This document shows, one piece after another, positions 41,901 through 53,596 of a stretch of DNA of 64,000 bases. Position 1 is the first letter of the stretch. Each line of letters opens with the position of its first letter. Below the pieces are notes generated by a model that did no database searches, was not told where the DNA came from, and saw nothing but the letters and a program-made list of their open reading frames with translations. The translations under genes were made by a program, and so were the position numbers. This DNA comes from an uncultured delta proteobacterium. GTDB taxonomy: Bacteria; Myxococcota_A; Polyangia; Polyangiales; Polyangiaceae. The stretch is taken from assembly GCA_903892415.1 (NCBI GenBank), contig CAITIQ010000230.1:1-64000 (forward strand). Direction: 5' to 3'.

Positions 41901-43091
41901 TCAAGGCCCGCGACGCTTGGGCGCAACACTCTTGGTACGCGGCGGGTCACTCAAGCGTGGCGCGGGTCCGTCGACCGGCGGCGGCACTGGGGTCGATTCG
42001 ACGACAGAGTTCGCGAAGTCAAGTCCACCTCCGCCTGGGCTCTTCAGCGGCCTTACGCCGATTTTGAGACGCCGTTTGACCGCTTGCTTCTGGCGCTCCT
42101 TGTACTTCTCGTGACTCGCGTTGCCCGTCTCGTTGTTTTGCTCCGTCGCTTGATCGACGATTTGGAACTCACACAAGACGAACACCACCGGTCCGAGCGC
42201 CCAAGCGGAGGGCGGCGCGAGTTCCATCGTCTGCTCGGGCAGCCTTATCGGCAGGTCGACGACGAAGTGAATCACCTTGTAGCTCTGGTCGCTGAACTGG
42301 TTGTCGCTCGGGGTGAACGAATCATCGACTCCGGTTTGGAAGTCTTTGATCATCGAGCGTAAGTGCGGGTGGTCCTGGCAATAGCTCTTGAAGTGAAAGA
42401 GCGTGTTGATGCTCTCTCCCGCGAGCACGAGCGAGAAAGGGAACAGGTGCTGCGTCAGGTGGAACAGCACCGGCAGGATGTCGTCCTTCTTGCGCGTGAC
42501 GATTCGGAAGCGGACCTTGTCGTAGATCTGCGACGCCGAGGCATCCGACTTGGACATCAGCTTGGTGTAGAGCGAGTCCTTGTTTTTGCGCCCTCCGACG
42601 AACTCGACGATCGGCATACCCGCCGAAAGCATCTCGCCGACCACGCGGTAGACCTTCTCCTCGACGAGGTGGAACACGTCCTGGTCGGACATCGGTAAAC
42701 AGAAGAGCAGCTCACGTCCGTCCAGGTGATGGATGATGTGCATCGCCTTCAAGATCGCGCAGGCGCAGGTCTGCCGATGGCCCTTCGCCGACGCCATCAA
42801 CAAGAGCTCCTCGCAGCTGGCGTTCGCTACGGGTTTGGGGATCGGAAAGTCGAACTGTCGACGTAGAAAGCTAACAGCCTCGTTGCGGAGTGAATCGAGG
42901 CGCGCCCGGTCCCATGGCTTGCCCGGCTGGAATTCGTGGGAGGCCAGCAGGGCTGCCGCGTCCTCCAACGTTTGAAGGTTGAGCCGATGCCAGTCGATCA
43001 CCGACTCGCCTCGCAGGATCAAACGAACCGACTCCAACTCGTGGAGCGCGAAGTCTTCAAGGCGCTTGAGGCGCCCGTGTTCGTCGGTCAT
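41901..43091 (-). CDS. RelA/SpoT-like nucleotide pyrophosphokinase-like protein (TIGR04552-like)
   Basis: 396 residues from ATG 43091. It resembles the family I recall as TIGR04552 (myxobacterial, about 350-400 aa), recalled rather than searched. The middle aligns by eye with the (p)ppGpp synthetase domain: GGRKNKDSLYTKLM (R168, K171, S173, K177) for the R-x-K-x-x-S-x-x-K ATP-binding block; IYDKVRFRIVT (D191) for the metal-binding Asp; QSYKVIHFVVD (Y271, H275) for the GYxSxH loop; and CEFQIVD (E308, Q310), followed by ASHEKYKE for the EVQIRT...AAHWKYK end. No HD hydrolase domain is seen. The C-terminal 60 residues are Pro/Lys-rich. It heads the block that contains gmk. Confidence 0.78.
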   Translation of the reverse strand: MTDEHGRLKRLEDFALHELESVRLILRGESVIDWHRLNLQTLEDAAALLASHEFQPGKPWDRARLDSLRNEAVSFLRRQFDFPIPKPVANASCEELLLMASAKGHRQTCACAILKAMHIIHHLDGRELLFCLPMSDQDVFHLVEEKVYRVVGEMLSAGMPIVEFVGGRKNKDSLYTKLMSKSDASASQIYDKVRFRIVTRKKDDILPVLFHLTQHLFPFSLVLAGESINTLFHFKSYCQDHPHLRSMIKDFQTGVDDSFTPSDNQFSDQSYKVIHFVVDLPIRLPEQTMELAPPSAWALGPVVFVLCEFQIVDQATEQNNETGNASHEKYKERQKQAVKRRLKIGVRPLKSPGGGGLDFANSVVESTPVPPPVDGPAPRLSDPPRTKSVAPKRRGP

Positions 43092-43249
43092 CGAAGCCCA
43101 TGGGATTCCGATGTCGCAGTTTCGTCAAGCCACCCAGTGTTCGCCTGGGTTCCGCCGAAGCGGGGGCTCAGCTGCACCGGAATGGAGAGCGAAATTCGTG
43201 GCTTCGTGGACACCCCTCGTGTCCAGCGTGACCCAATATCCTACTTATG

Positions 43250-43278
43250 TTGTTTCGAGACAAATGCGCTTATATAAC
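43250..43278 (+). promoter_or_regulatory. Sigma-70-like promoter candidate
   Basis: TTGTTT at 43250-43255 and TATAAC at 43273-43278, separated by 17 bases. It would drive the small membrane protein and cytochrome genes downstream with a leader of about 190 bases. The -35 match lies in an imperfect palindrome (TTGTTTCGAGACAAA). Confidence 0.45.
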
Positions 43279-43291
43279 TGAAATATATAAG
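43269..43291. promoter_or_regulatory. AT-rich 8-bp inverted repeat, possible operator
   Basis: Perfect arms CTTATATA and TATATAAG separated by seven bases, overlapping the predicted -10 element. In a high-GC genome such an AT palindrome is notable as a repressor site. Confidence 0.5.
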
Positions 43292-43476
43292 TAATTCGGA
43301 TTTTAATGGTCCTCTGTTCAGGTTGGCTTGGTTCGTGGAGGACGTTTTCCGTTGCTCGCCGTCTCCGCATCCCTTAATTCTTGGCCCGTCACAACGAGCT
43401 GTGGTTTCTTATCCTACATTGTGTGCTCACCAGTTCTCGACTTCTGTGTCGGGACCTCAAGCTCGGAGATCATCTG

Positions 43477-43641
43477 ATGAAGTTTGCTCCCTGGTTCGTC
43501 GCCGGCCTGGCTCCTTTCGGGGCAATTGCGTACAGCGGGTACCTCGGGCACGCCGTGGTGGTGGTGCTGACAGTTGGAATCTTCCTCGGGACCTTGTCCT
43601 TGGGTAAAGCGCCTCCCATCCAGACTCGGCAAGACGGCTGA
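43477..43641 (+). CDS. Small two-segment membrane protein
   Basis: 54 residues from ATG 43477; GGAG at 43465-43468 is a good ribosome site. MKFAPWFVAGLAPFGAIAY and HAVVVVLTVGIFLGTLSLG are two hydrophobic helices, and the C-terminus is polar. The stop lies eight bases before the cytochrome gene start, so the pair is likely co-translated. Possibly a small partner of the cytochrome. Confidence 0.6.
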   Translation: MKFAPWFVAGLAPFGAIAYSGYLGHAVVVVLTVGIFLGTLSLGKAPPIQTRQDG

Positions 43642-43648
43642 GGTCTCG

Positions 43649-44080
43649 GTGCTCTGCACATCCTGGCTCAAGAAATCCCCACTCAGGGCCGCCGTTCTGG
43701 TCGCCGTCCTGATGCAGAGCGGGTGTGAGCCAGCGCGTGGCGAGGTCCGTGAGTGGACAAAAGAGGACCACGACGGTGCGAAGACTCGGGGCCAAACGCC
43801 CCAGTCCACCGGCAATAAGGACGCTGCACCTGGACTGGCCAACACGCTGTGGACGAAAACGTGTTCAACGTGTCATGGCGCAACCGGTCGCGGGGATGGG
43901 CCGTTCGCCCCAAGCACCGGCATGCCGGACCTAACCCGCCCCGATTTGGCGAAGCTCACGGATGATGACCTCAAGAAGGTTATCCGCGAAGGGCGCAACG
44001 CTATGCCCGCTAACCCGGATATCCCGGAGACAGTGCTGGATGCGTTGGTGAAACGAATTCGGGCGGGCGCTCAGCGCTAG
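43649..44080 (+). CDS. Lipoprotein-type cytochrome c
   Basis: 143 residues from a GTG at 43649 with GAGG upstream; this start gives a signal with lipobox LMQSGC. The heme site is CSTCH (in KTCSTCHGATGRGDGPFAP), with distal Met candidates in STGMPDL and RNAMPANP, and a C-terminal VLDALVKRI helix typical of class I cytochromes c. It is expected to be an electron carrier anchored outside the inner membrane. It is preceded by a small membrane protein and followed by a terminator hairpin. Confidence 0.85.
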   Translation: MLCTSWLKKSPLRAAVLVAVLMQSGCEPARGEVREWTKEDHDGAKTRGQTPQSTGNKDAAPGLANTLWTKTCSTCHGATGRGDGPFAPSTGMPDLTRPDLAKLTDDDLKKVIREGRNAMPANPDIPETVLDALVKRIRAGAQR

Positions 44081-44122
44081 TTTGAGTCGTCACGACTCGT
44101 AGCTCCCGCGGTTCACAAAAGG

Positions 44123-44149
44123 AAAACGGCCACCATGAGTGGCCGTTTT
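44123..44149. terminator. Bidirectional terminator hairpin
   Basis: A perfect 11-bp stem, AAAACGGCCAC and GTGGCCGTTTT, with loop CATGA, between convergent stops at 44080 and 44195. Its A- and T-rich ends allow termination on both strands. Confidence 0.85.
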
Positions 44150-44155
44150 GCGTTG

Positions 44156-44181
44156 GGGAAGCCAGCTTGCACCGGCTTCCC
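44156..44181 (-). terminator. Hairpin downstream of the OmpA-like gene
   Basis: GGGAAGCC and GGCTTCCC, eight paired bases with a 10-base loop, immediately after the stop at 44195 on the minus strand, in tandem with the previous hairpin. Confidence 0.6.
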
Positions 44182-44194
44182 TCAACCGAACTAA

Positions 44195-44830
44195 CTAGCG
44201 AGCAACCGCGGGGTTGCAGGGATCAACAGCGATCTCACCGCCGTTGGCGAGCGGGATCGGCTTGCCGTCATCACCGTTGACCGGCTTGCTCTTGACCGTG
44301 GCGTCGAAGAAAGAGACGCGACGGTTGAGCGCCTTGTTCTCCGGGGTGTCATTGGCAGCCAGCGGGCGAGTCTCGCCGAAGCCGACGGGGTAGAGGCGGT
44401 TGCACTTCACGCCGTTGTCCACGAGCCACTTGGCAACCGAAGCCGAACGCGCCTTGGACAGCGCCATGTTCAGGTTGTCGTCGCCGTCGGAGTCCGTGTG
44501 ACCCTCGATACGGAGCAAGGTCACGTCGGGGTTTTGCTCCATGTACTCTTTGACGATGGTGAGGATCTCGTCTGCACCTGCCTCGGAATCAAGCTCGGCG
44601 CTGCCGCTCTTGAACGGAACGGGGGCGGGTAGCTCGATCTCGTTCTTCTTCTTCTTGAAGCCCTTGAAGACCATTCGCTTCTTGGCGGGCTTGGGCTTCT
44701 CGGCCGTCTTGGCGGGCTTGGGCTTGGGCTCATCGGCCGGGCCTGCTTGAACCTTCACGGAGCAGCCCGAGAGAAGAAAGCTCAACGAGATGACTGCCGA
44801 GGTGACCACCGGAGTGACGAATTTGCGCAT
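44195..44830 (-). CDS. OmpA-family lipoprotein
   Basis: 211 residues from ATG 44830, which has GGAGGAAA upstream. The signal MRKFVTPVVTSAVISLSFLLSGC (lipobox LLSGC) is followed by a Pro/Lys linker (EPKPKPAKTAEKPKPAKK) and an OmpA-like peptidoglycan-binding domain: LRIEGHTDSDGDDNLNMALS, then KARSASVAKWLVDNGV and LNRRVSFFD, which hold the Asp and Arg that contact diaminopimelate. It likely anchors the outer membrane to peptidoglycan like Pal, but with a longer basic linker. Confidence 0.93.
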   Translation of the reverse strand: MRKFVTPVVTSAVISLSFLLSGCSVKVQAGPADEPKPKPAKTAEKPKPAKKRMVFKGFKKKKNEIELPAPVPFKSGSAELDSEAGADEILTIVKEYMEQNPDVTLLRIEGHTDSDGDDNLNMALSKARSASVAKWLVDNGVKCNRLYPVGFGETRPLAANDTPENKALNRRVSFFDATVKSKPVNGDDGKPIPLANGGEIAVDPCNPAVAR

Positions 44831-45296
44831 AAAGATTTCCTCCAAAAAGCTCGCCGAAAGGGAAGGTCCCATTCTGGGGACGAAGGGATAGCAGCTGGGA
44901 CTGCAGGGATATCACCCCGCTTCGCAGAAAACAGTTCCCCTCAACGTGGCCTTAGACGCGCCTGATAGGCGTTGCTTCAACGAATGTCAGAAAAAGTCCG
45001 AACACTCGAATTCGCAGCGTTATCTACAGAACTCCACCCTCTGAGGGCAAGTGAGGAGTTCACGAACACAGGCCACCTGTTGGCTTGGTACGTTTCCTCC
45101 TGGGTTTGGCTCCCAACCAAGACTCCGAACTCCAAAAAAACAGCTCAGCTTTTGGTGAAAATATTCCGCAGTCAGCTTGCGGTGCAGTCGGACGGGGGCG
45201 CCGCTTCAAAGCGCTACAAACGAAAAACAGCGCCGGCAGAAGTTGCCGGCGCTGCTGTTTGGTCATGCGGGTTGAACGAACCCCACGACCACGCTG
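44831..45296. other. 466-bp region without a supported gene
   Basis: No reading frame has good coding statistics. It contains the promoter region of the OmpA-like gene (next to 44831), a long A-rich stretch at about 45130-45170, and the terminator hairpin of the lipoprotein gene at 45224-45261. Confidence 0.6.
45224..45261 (-). terminator. Terminator hairpin downstream of the lipoprotein gene
   Basis: A near-perfect stem, AACAGCGCCGGCA against TGCCGGCGCTGCTGTT, with loop GAAGT. On the minus strand it is followed by a T run (from AAAA at the upstream side). It begins 36 bases after the stop at 45297. Confidence 0.8.
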
Positions 45297-46373
45297 TCAG
45301 TTGCCTGGGCCTGCGCCACCGTCGCACGGGTCGGGCTGCGGCTCGGCAGGTGCGCCTACGCCGTCAACGGTAACTACGGTCGCGTCGAAGCCGAGACCGA
45401 TCGAGATGCCGGTGCAGGGCGTTCCAGCTTGCTGCGAACCGTCCGACATAATGTCAGACGCCTGGCGGATCTGGTTGAGGATCGACTCGACCGTCGGACC
45501 GCCGTTGCAGAACTCGGGGGAGAGCGTCCCAGCGAGCTCCTCGATCTGGCCGACGAGCGCCTCGGTGTCGAGAACACCAGCGATGATGCCCTCGGTGGCG
45601 CTGCCGTGCGCACCGTCGAGCTTCATGGTGATGAAGGCGCTGCGGATCTGCAAGGAGAGCTCGAAGCCAGCGATCGCCAGCGTCAGATCAACGGTGCCCT
45701 TGTTGCCGGAAACCCAGGTGTTGTCGGTGAGGTACGATTCGGCGAACTTGACCTTGGAGGTGTCCGGGTCGGTCGGGTCGTCGAGGAACTCGGGGACGGC
45801 CTTCCACGTGTTGCCGTTGCCCTCTTTACCAGCGAGGAGGATCGCGTCGATCGGGTCGTAGTTGGCCCCATCACCGAGGTTTCGCATGTTGACCATCACG
45901 TTGAACGAGCCGCTGGTGATGGCCTCGTTGATTTGCGACTCCAGGTCGGTGCCCATCGAAACGAGCTTGATGATCGGGATGAGCGTGCGGCCGAAGGAGT
46001 TGTCGATGCCGTCGTCACCGTCGGGGAAGACGTTCGTCGGGATGCCCTGACCTGCGGGGGTGCAGTGGTTGGCGAAATCGTCCGACGTGACCTGGCCGTC
46101 GAGGTTGTAACCGAACGACTTCCAAGCGTCGGGGCTCTCGGCGCCTTGACGAGTCTTGGTGCCGACGTAGAGCTTGGTGGTTCCGAAGATTTTGCCACCG
46201 CCGTCCCCGGGGCTGGCGCCTGTGGGACGGGGCGGGGGTTGTGCTCCGTCGCCGCCGCCGCCTGCTCCACCGGTGCCACCGGAGCCGCCGGTTCCGGCGT
46301 CGTCGCCGCAAGCGAGCAGGGAAGCAACGAGACTAGCCGAGCCAAGTGCCAAGAGAAGTTTTGATCGAAGCAT
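45297..46373 (-). CDS. Lipoprotein, unknown function
   Basis: 358 residues from the ATG at 46373, with GGAGG upstream. The signal MLRSKLLLALGSASLVASLLAC is followed by a Gly/Asp/Pro-rich linker (to about 55). The body includes LYVGTKTRQGAESPDAWKSFG, FPDGDDGIDNSFGRT, repeats of strand-loop segments (NVMVNMRNLGDGANYD, LAIAGFELSLQIRSAFITM) and a C-terminal Cys-containing tail (TGISIGLGFDATVVTVDG). The DGDDGIDN motif is a possible Ca-binding loop. It has a modest layout resemblance to the lipoprotein at 36739. No catalytic site is visible. Confidence 0.8.
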   Translation of the reverse strand: MLRSKLLLALGSASLVASLLACGDDAGTGGSGGTGGAGGGGDGAQPPPRPTGASPGDGGGKIFGTTKLYVGTKTRQGAESPDAWKSFGYNLDGQVTSDDFANHCTPAGQGIPTNVFPDGDDGIDNSFGRTLIPIIKLVSMGTDLESQINEAITSGSFNVMVNMRNLGDGANYDPIDAILLAGKEGNGNTWKAVPEFLDDPTDPDTSKVKFAESYLTDNTWVSGNKGTVDLTLAIAGFELSLQIRSAFITMKLDGAHGSATEGIIAGVLDTEALVGQIEELAGTLSPEFCNGGPTVESILNQIRQASDIMSDGSQQAGTPCTGISIGLGFDATVVTVDGVGAPAEPQPDPCDGGAGPGN

Positions 46374-46662
46374 GTCAGACCTCCAACGTTCGCGAATCGT
46401 GCCTCGCGACGAACAACCGGTTTCACCCTGGCGCGTCAGGCCGCGCCGACCACACACCCGCCGCACTCAGCGACCGGAGTCTTCCCCCCGTGCCGCCCGC
46501 GAGGCCCAAACTGCCTAAGTAGTGCGAAGACCCTTACTCCAAGCGATGGAGAGGTCCAAGCCCCAGAAGCCTAGTTCGATCACGATCGATCGGCCACGCG
46601 AAAAGTATGCTCTCCAAAGTGGGCTCGACAGCTTCCCGCAGGCGGCGTAGGCCAGTGGACCC

Positions 46663-50282
<3,620 letters not shown>

Positions 50283-50286
<4 letters not shown>

Positions 50287-51170
50287 CGCAGCGGGGATTG
50301 GCGCAAGGCCTCGGCGAGCGCCGCTAGCTCGTCTGCTCGCACGTGGTCGCTGCGATACACCAAGCGAAAGTAATCCGACGAAAGCCGCGCTTTGGGCAGC
50401 GGTTCCACCAGCGTCCCGCGCGCGAGGTCCCGCTCGATGAAGTAGCGTGGGAGCACTGCGACGCCGCGCCCGCGCAGCACCTCGCGGGCGACCGCCGCGA
50501 TCGTCCCCAGGCGAACGACCTCAGCGAAGGTCCACTGTTCTCCAGGGGCTCGGCCATCGAGGAAGTAGCGAAAGAGTGGGCGGTCGGGGTGCAAGTCGAG
50601 CAGCCGCCAGGCGCCAGCATCGTTGGCGGAGCGAAGGCCCTGCTTCGCCAGCACGGCCGGTGCTGCAACCAGCGCGTACTTCTCTTCATGCAGCACCGCG
50701 AACTCGACGCCTTGGCGCGAGAACCGGGCGCTGCTGATCAGCGCGTCTACCTCGCCGCGGTCGAGGGCGGCCAGGAGTGCTTCGGTATCGCCGAAGTAAA
50801 GATGCAAGCGGCGATCGGGCCGAGCCTTTTCGAGCGGGCCAAGCTGCGGCAAGAGCCAGGAGAGGCCAAGCTCGAAGCGGGTCCCGAGCACCAAGTCAAA
50901 AGGCTGTGGAGTCGTGGTGAACGCCGCTTTGCAGCGCAGCGCCGCGGCGAGCGTCTCCTTGGCGTGAGGCAACACGCGCTCGCCGGCCAGACTCAAGCGC
51001 GACGAGCGAGTGGTACGAACGAACAGCCGCTCCCCAACGTCATCCTCGAGTTTGCGGATGCGATCGGAGAAGGCCGCGGGAGAGAGCCCGACCTCGGCCG
51101 CCGCGCGGCGGAAGTTCTTGTGATGGGCGCACGCCACGAAACAGCGCAAACTCTCGAGATCAGGAAGCAC
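50283..51170 (-). CDS. LysR-family transcriptional regulator
   Basis: 295 residues from ATG 51170. The winged helix-turn-helix begins LESLRCFVACAHHKNFRRAAAEVGLSP, and AFSDRIRKLEDDVGERLFVR is the recognition helix with wing. The C-terminal effector domain is of the type 2 periplasmic-binding fold. It overlaps the MoxR gene end by 11 bases on the same strand, so the two are probably translated together. The target is unknown. Its stop overlaps dnaE's by four bases in convergent orientation. Confidence 0.93.
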
Positions 51171-52194
51171 CTGCGACCTCGTCGAAGCTCGCGGCTGCGC
51201 TGCGCGCCTGCTCTTGGTCCTCCTGGAACTTCACGAGGACGCCCAGCGTTTCGACCACGGTGGCTTCGTCGAGACGGCTGCGGCCGAGCACGAGCAGCGC
51301 GCGCGCCCAATCGATGGTCTCCCCGACGCTGGGCGCTTTGCGTAGCGCCAGCGCGCGCAAACGGCGGGTAAACTCGACGATCGACGTCGCTAGTTGCTGG
51401 TCGATATCAGGGAGCCGGCTACGCAGGATGGCGAGCTCACGTTCAGGGCTCGGATAGTCCACATAGGCGAACAGGCATCGTCTGCGCAGCGCCTCGGTCA
51501 TGTCCCGCGTGCCGTTCGTCGTTAGCAAGACGAACGGCCGCTGTTTCGGCGTGACGGGGCCCAGTTCAGGGATGGTGATGGTGAAATCAGCGAGCAACTC
51601 GAGGAGAAACGCCTCGAACTCGGGATCGGCGCGGTCCACCTCGTCGATCAAGAGGACGCAAGGGGTCTCCGACTCGAGCGCCTGGAGCAGCGGCCTTGCG
51701 ACCAAGAACCTGCGGTCGAAGAAGCTCGCTCCAGCGCTGCTGACCCGATCGATCGCCTCCGAAAGCGAGGCCGCACCCGCTGTTTCGACCGAGATCCGCT
51801 CGCGCACCAGCTGCGTGGTGAGCATCTGCTTAGCGTAGTCCCAGTCGTAGAGGGCCTTGCTCTCGTCCAGCCCTTCGTAACAAGAAAGTCGGATAAAGCT
51901 GCGATCCGTGGCTCGAGCGACAGCGCGAGCGAGCTCGGTTTTACCGACCCCGGCCGGGCCTTCCACCAGCAGCGGGCGCTCGAGACGCAGCCCAAGCCAA
52001 ACCGCCATGGCGGTTTCGGAGTCGATGATGTAGCCGTATTCCGCCAAGGTCTGGGCCAAAACCGCGGCGGATGCTGGTCCGGAGGCAAAAAGCTCAGTCA
52101 CTGGCGGCAGAAGGTAGCCCACGCCAAGCGCGGAAGTTAGGGAACTTTGTTGATTCGGCGAAGCACTCAAGGCGAACTTCGCGATGGACTTCAC
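51160..52194 (-). CDS. MoxR-type AAA+ ATPase
   Basis: 344 residues from a GTG at 52194; an internal GTG near 52101 would give a shorter, more usual MoxR start. Walker A EGPAGVGKTELARA, Walker B LLIDEVDRADPEF, sensor 1 in LLTTNGTRDM, and the C-terminal lid helices. MoxR/CoxD-type ATPases act as chaperones for cofactor insertion into metalloenzymes, usually beside a VWA-domain gene; none is seen here. The gene overlaps the LysR start by 11 bases. Confidence 0.9.
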   Translation of the reverse strand: MKSIAKFALSASPNQQSSLTSALGVGYLLPPVTELFASGPASAAVLAQTLAEYGYIIDSETAMAVWLGLRLERPLLVEGPAGVGKTELARAVARATDRSFIRLSCYEGLDESKALYDWDYAKQMLTTQLVRERISVETAGAASLSEAIDRVSSAGASFFDRRFLVARPLLQALESETPCVLLIDEVDRADPEFEAFLLELLADFTITIPELGPVTPKQRPFVLLTTNGTRDMTEALRRRCLFAYVDYPSPERELAILRSRLPDIDQQLATSIVEFTRRLRALALRKAPSVGETIDWARALLVLGRSRLDEATVVETLGVLVKFQEDQEQARSAAASFDEVAGAS

Positions 52195-52227
52195 CAGACG
52201 GCCCGTTAGAAACTATGAAAGGTTTGG

Positions 52228-53502
52228 ATGTCTGAAGAGCGAACGGACCTGGTGCGGGTAGACCCCACGGGAACTGCACATCCCGTCGGCCGCGTCGCGA
52301 GTCAGATGATGCGGCTCCGACAGGGCACGTTCCGCGTTATGCCCGGGCCCACCCATTTGCTGTTCATGCGGCACGTGGGGGAGGACGGTAAGCGCGACGA
52401 GCTGGACGGCGCGGTCTGTCGCTTGGCCGGTGAGGTGACTTCGCCGGGCGCGATTTGTGACGTGGTGTCGCTGATCGGTCAGGCCGCCTGGCGCGGCGAG
52501 CTGATCGTGATGAGCGGCGGTTCGCAGCGCTCGGTCTTCTTCGACAACGGCCAGGTTATTTCGGCTTTTTCGAACGTGGAGGGGGAGCGGTTGGGCGAGG
52601 TGCTCTATCGCTATGGCGCGCTCACCCGCGAGCAGGTGGAGGTCGCGGCCAAGTCGGTCAACGCTGAGGTGCGCTTCGGTGAAGCGGCGGTCAAGCAGGG
52701 GTTTGTCTCGCGTGAGCGGCTCTTTCAGCTGATCGGCAGCCAGACGGAGGAGGTCGTGTATGCGGTGCTCCTCGTGTCCGACGGCATGTTCTACTTCCTC
52801 GACAACTTCGATGAGCATCGGCTGGCGGCACACCTGAACCTGAGCGTGAATTCGCTGCTGATGGAGGGCGTGCGTCGGATGGACGAGACGCGCTACTTCC
52901 GCGAGCGAATCCCGAGCGAATTGCACGTCCCGGCGCGGGTACCTGGACGGTCCACGCCGCCCGAGGAGAGCTCTGAAGCGTTGGCGCCGGTCTTCGGCGC
53001 GATCGACGGGCAGCGCAGCGTCGCCGAAATTTGCCGGGTGGTCGGCAAGGGCGAGTTCGAGGTGACCCACGCCTTGTTCCAGCTGTTGCAAGCCGGTGTG
53101 GTCACAGTGCATCCACCTCGGCTCACCGGGCCGCTGGCGATCGTGGCTCGTTTCAACGAGGCCATGCAACACCTGCTTCAGTCGGTGGATCAGTTGGGGA
53201 AAGGCGCTGAGCTTCGTGACCAACTCTCGAGTTTTGCTACCGGCGCCGGCATCTATGACGCGCTGTTCATGGGCGGCGCAGGCCCTGCAAAAGACGGCAC
53301 GCTGATCGGCGACAAGATCGTCGACAACATCGCGATGTTGGCTGGGCCGGGCGAGGCCGGCGCGCAAATGCTGTCCCAATGGCTCTACGACTACGCCTCG
53401 TTCGCCGTGTTCATCGCCGAGCCGATGTTGCGTTCGACCGAAAAGCAGGGAACCACGGCGCGCAAGGTCGGCGAGCTGATCGCCCCACTCGCGCCAAAGT
53501 AG
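52228..53502 (+). CDS. DUF4388 (PATAN)-type protein
   Basis: 424 residues. The first half has the PATAN pattern: VCRLAGEVTSPGAICDVVSLIGQ, FDNGQVISAFSNVEGERLGEVL and KQGFVSRERLFQLIGSQTEEVVYAV, i.e. repeated helical units that bind response-regulator domains. The second half (DGQRSVAEICRVVGKGEFEV, then LFQLLQAGVVTV) contains winged-helix-like units. It is typical of myxobacterial motility and gliding signalling genes. The start is the ATG at 52228. Confidence 0.85.
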   Translation: MSEERTDLVRVDPTGTAHPVGRVASQMMRLRQGTFRVMPGPTHLLFMRHVGEDGKRDELDGAVCRLAGEVTSPGAICDVVSLIGQAAWRGELIVMSGGSQRSVFFDNGQVISAFSNVEGERLGEVLYRYGALTREQVEVAAKSVNAEVRFGEAAVKQGFVSRERLFQLIGSQTEEVVYAVLLVSDGMFYFLDNFDEHRLAAHLNLSVNSLLMEGVRRMDETRYFRERIPSELHVPARVPGRSTPPEESSEALAPVFGAIDGQRSVAEICRVVGKGEFEVTHALFQLLQAGVVTVHPPRLTGPLAIVARFNEAMQHLLQSVDQLGKGAELRDQLSSFATGAGIYDALFMGGAGPAKDGTLIGDKIVDNIAMLAGPGEAGAQMLSQWLYDYASFAVFIAEPMLRSTEKQGTTARKVGELIAPLAPK

Positions 53503-53596
53503 CGAATCAGGGCGCGATGCCGATCAACCGAGGGTTGATCCAGCTGATAGAAGTCACTTTGACGCGGCAGGAGCAAGGGACTAAACGGTCGCCCCG

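Larger units (their letters stand above)
43092..43476. other. 385-bp control region without genes
   Basis: No convincing reading frame. The first 150 bases lie upstream of the RelA/SpoT-like gene and may hold its promoter. The AT-rich 43240-43310 part contains two inverted repeats and a promoter-like match, listed separately. Base composition here is well below the rest of the window. Confidence 0.6.

Noticed and set aside
44972..45373. Plus-strand frame of 133 codons
   Set aside because: It spans the terminator hairpin of the lipoprotein gene and runs into that gene's antisense; low coding character.
46500..46662. Possible tRNA or small RNA upstream of dnaE
   Set aside because: The region has short inverted sequences but no cloverleaf, and no clear terminator or promoter pair.
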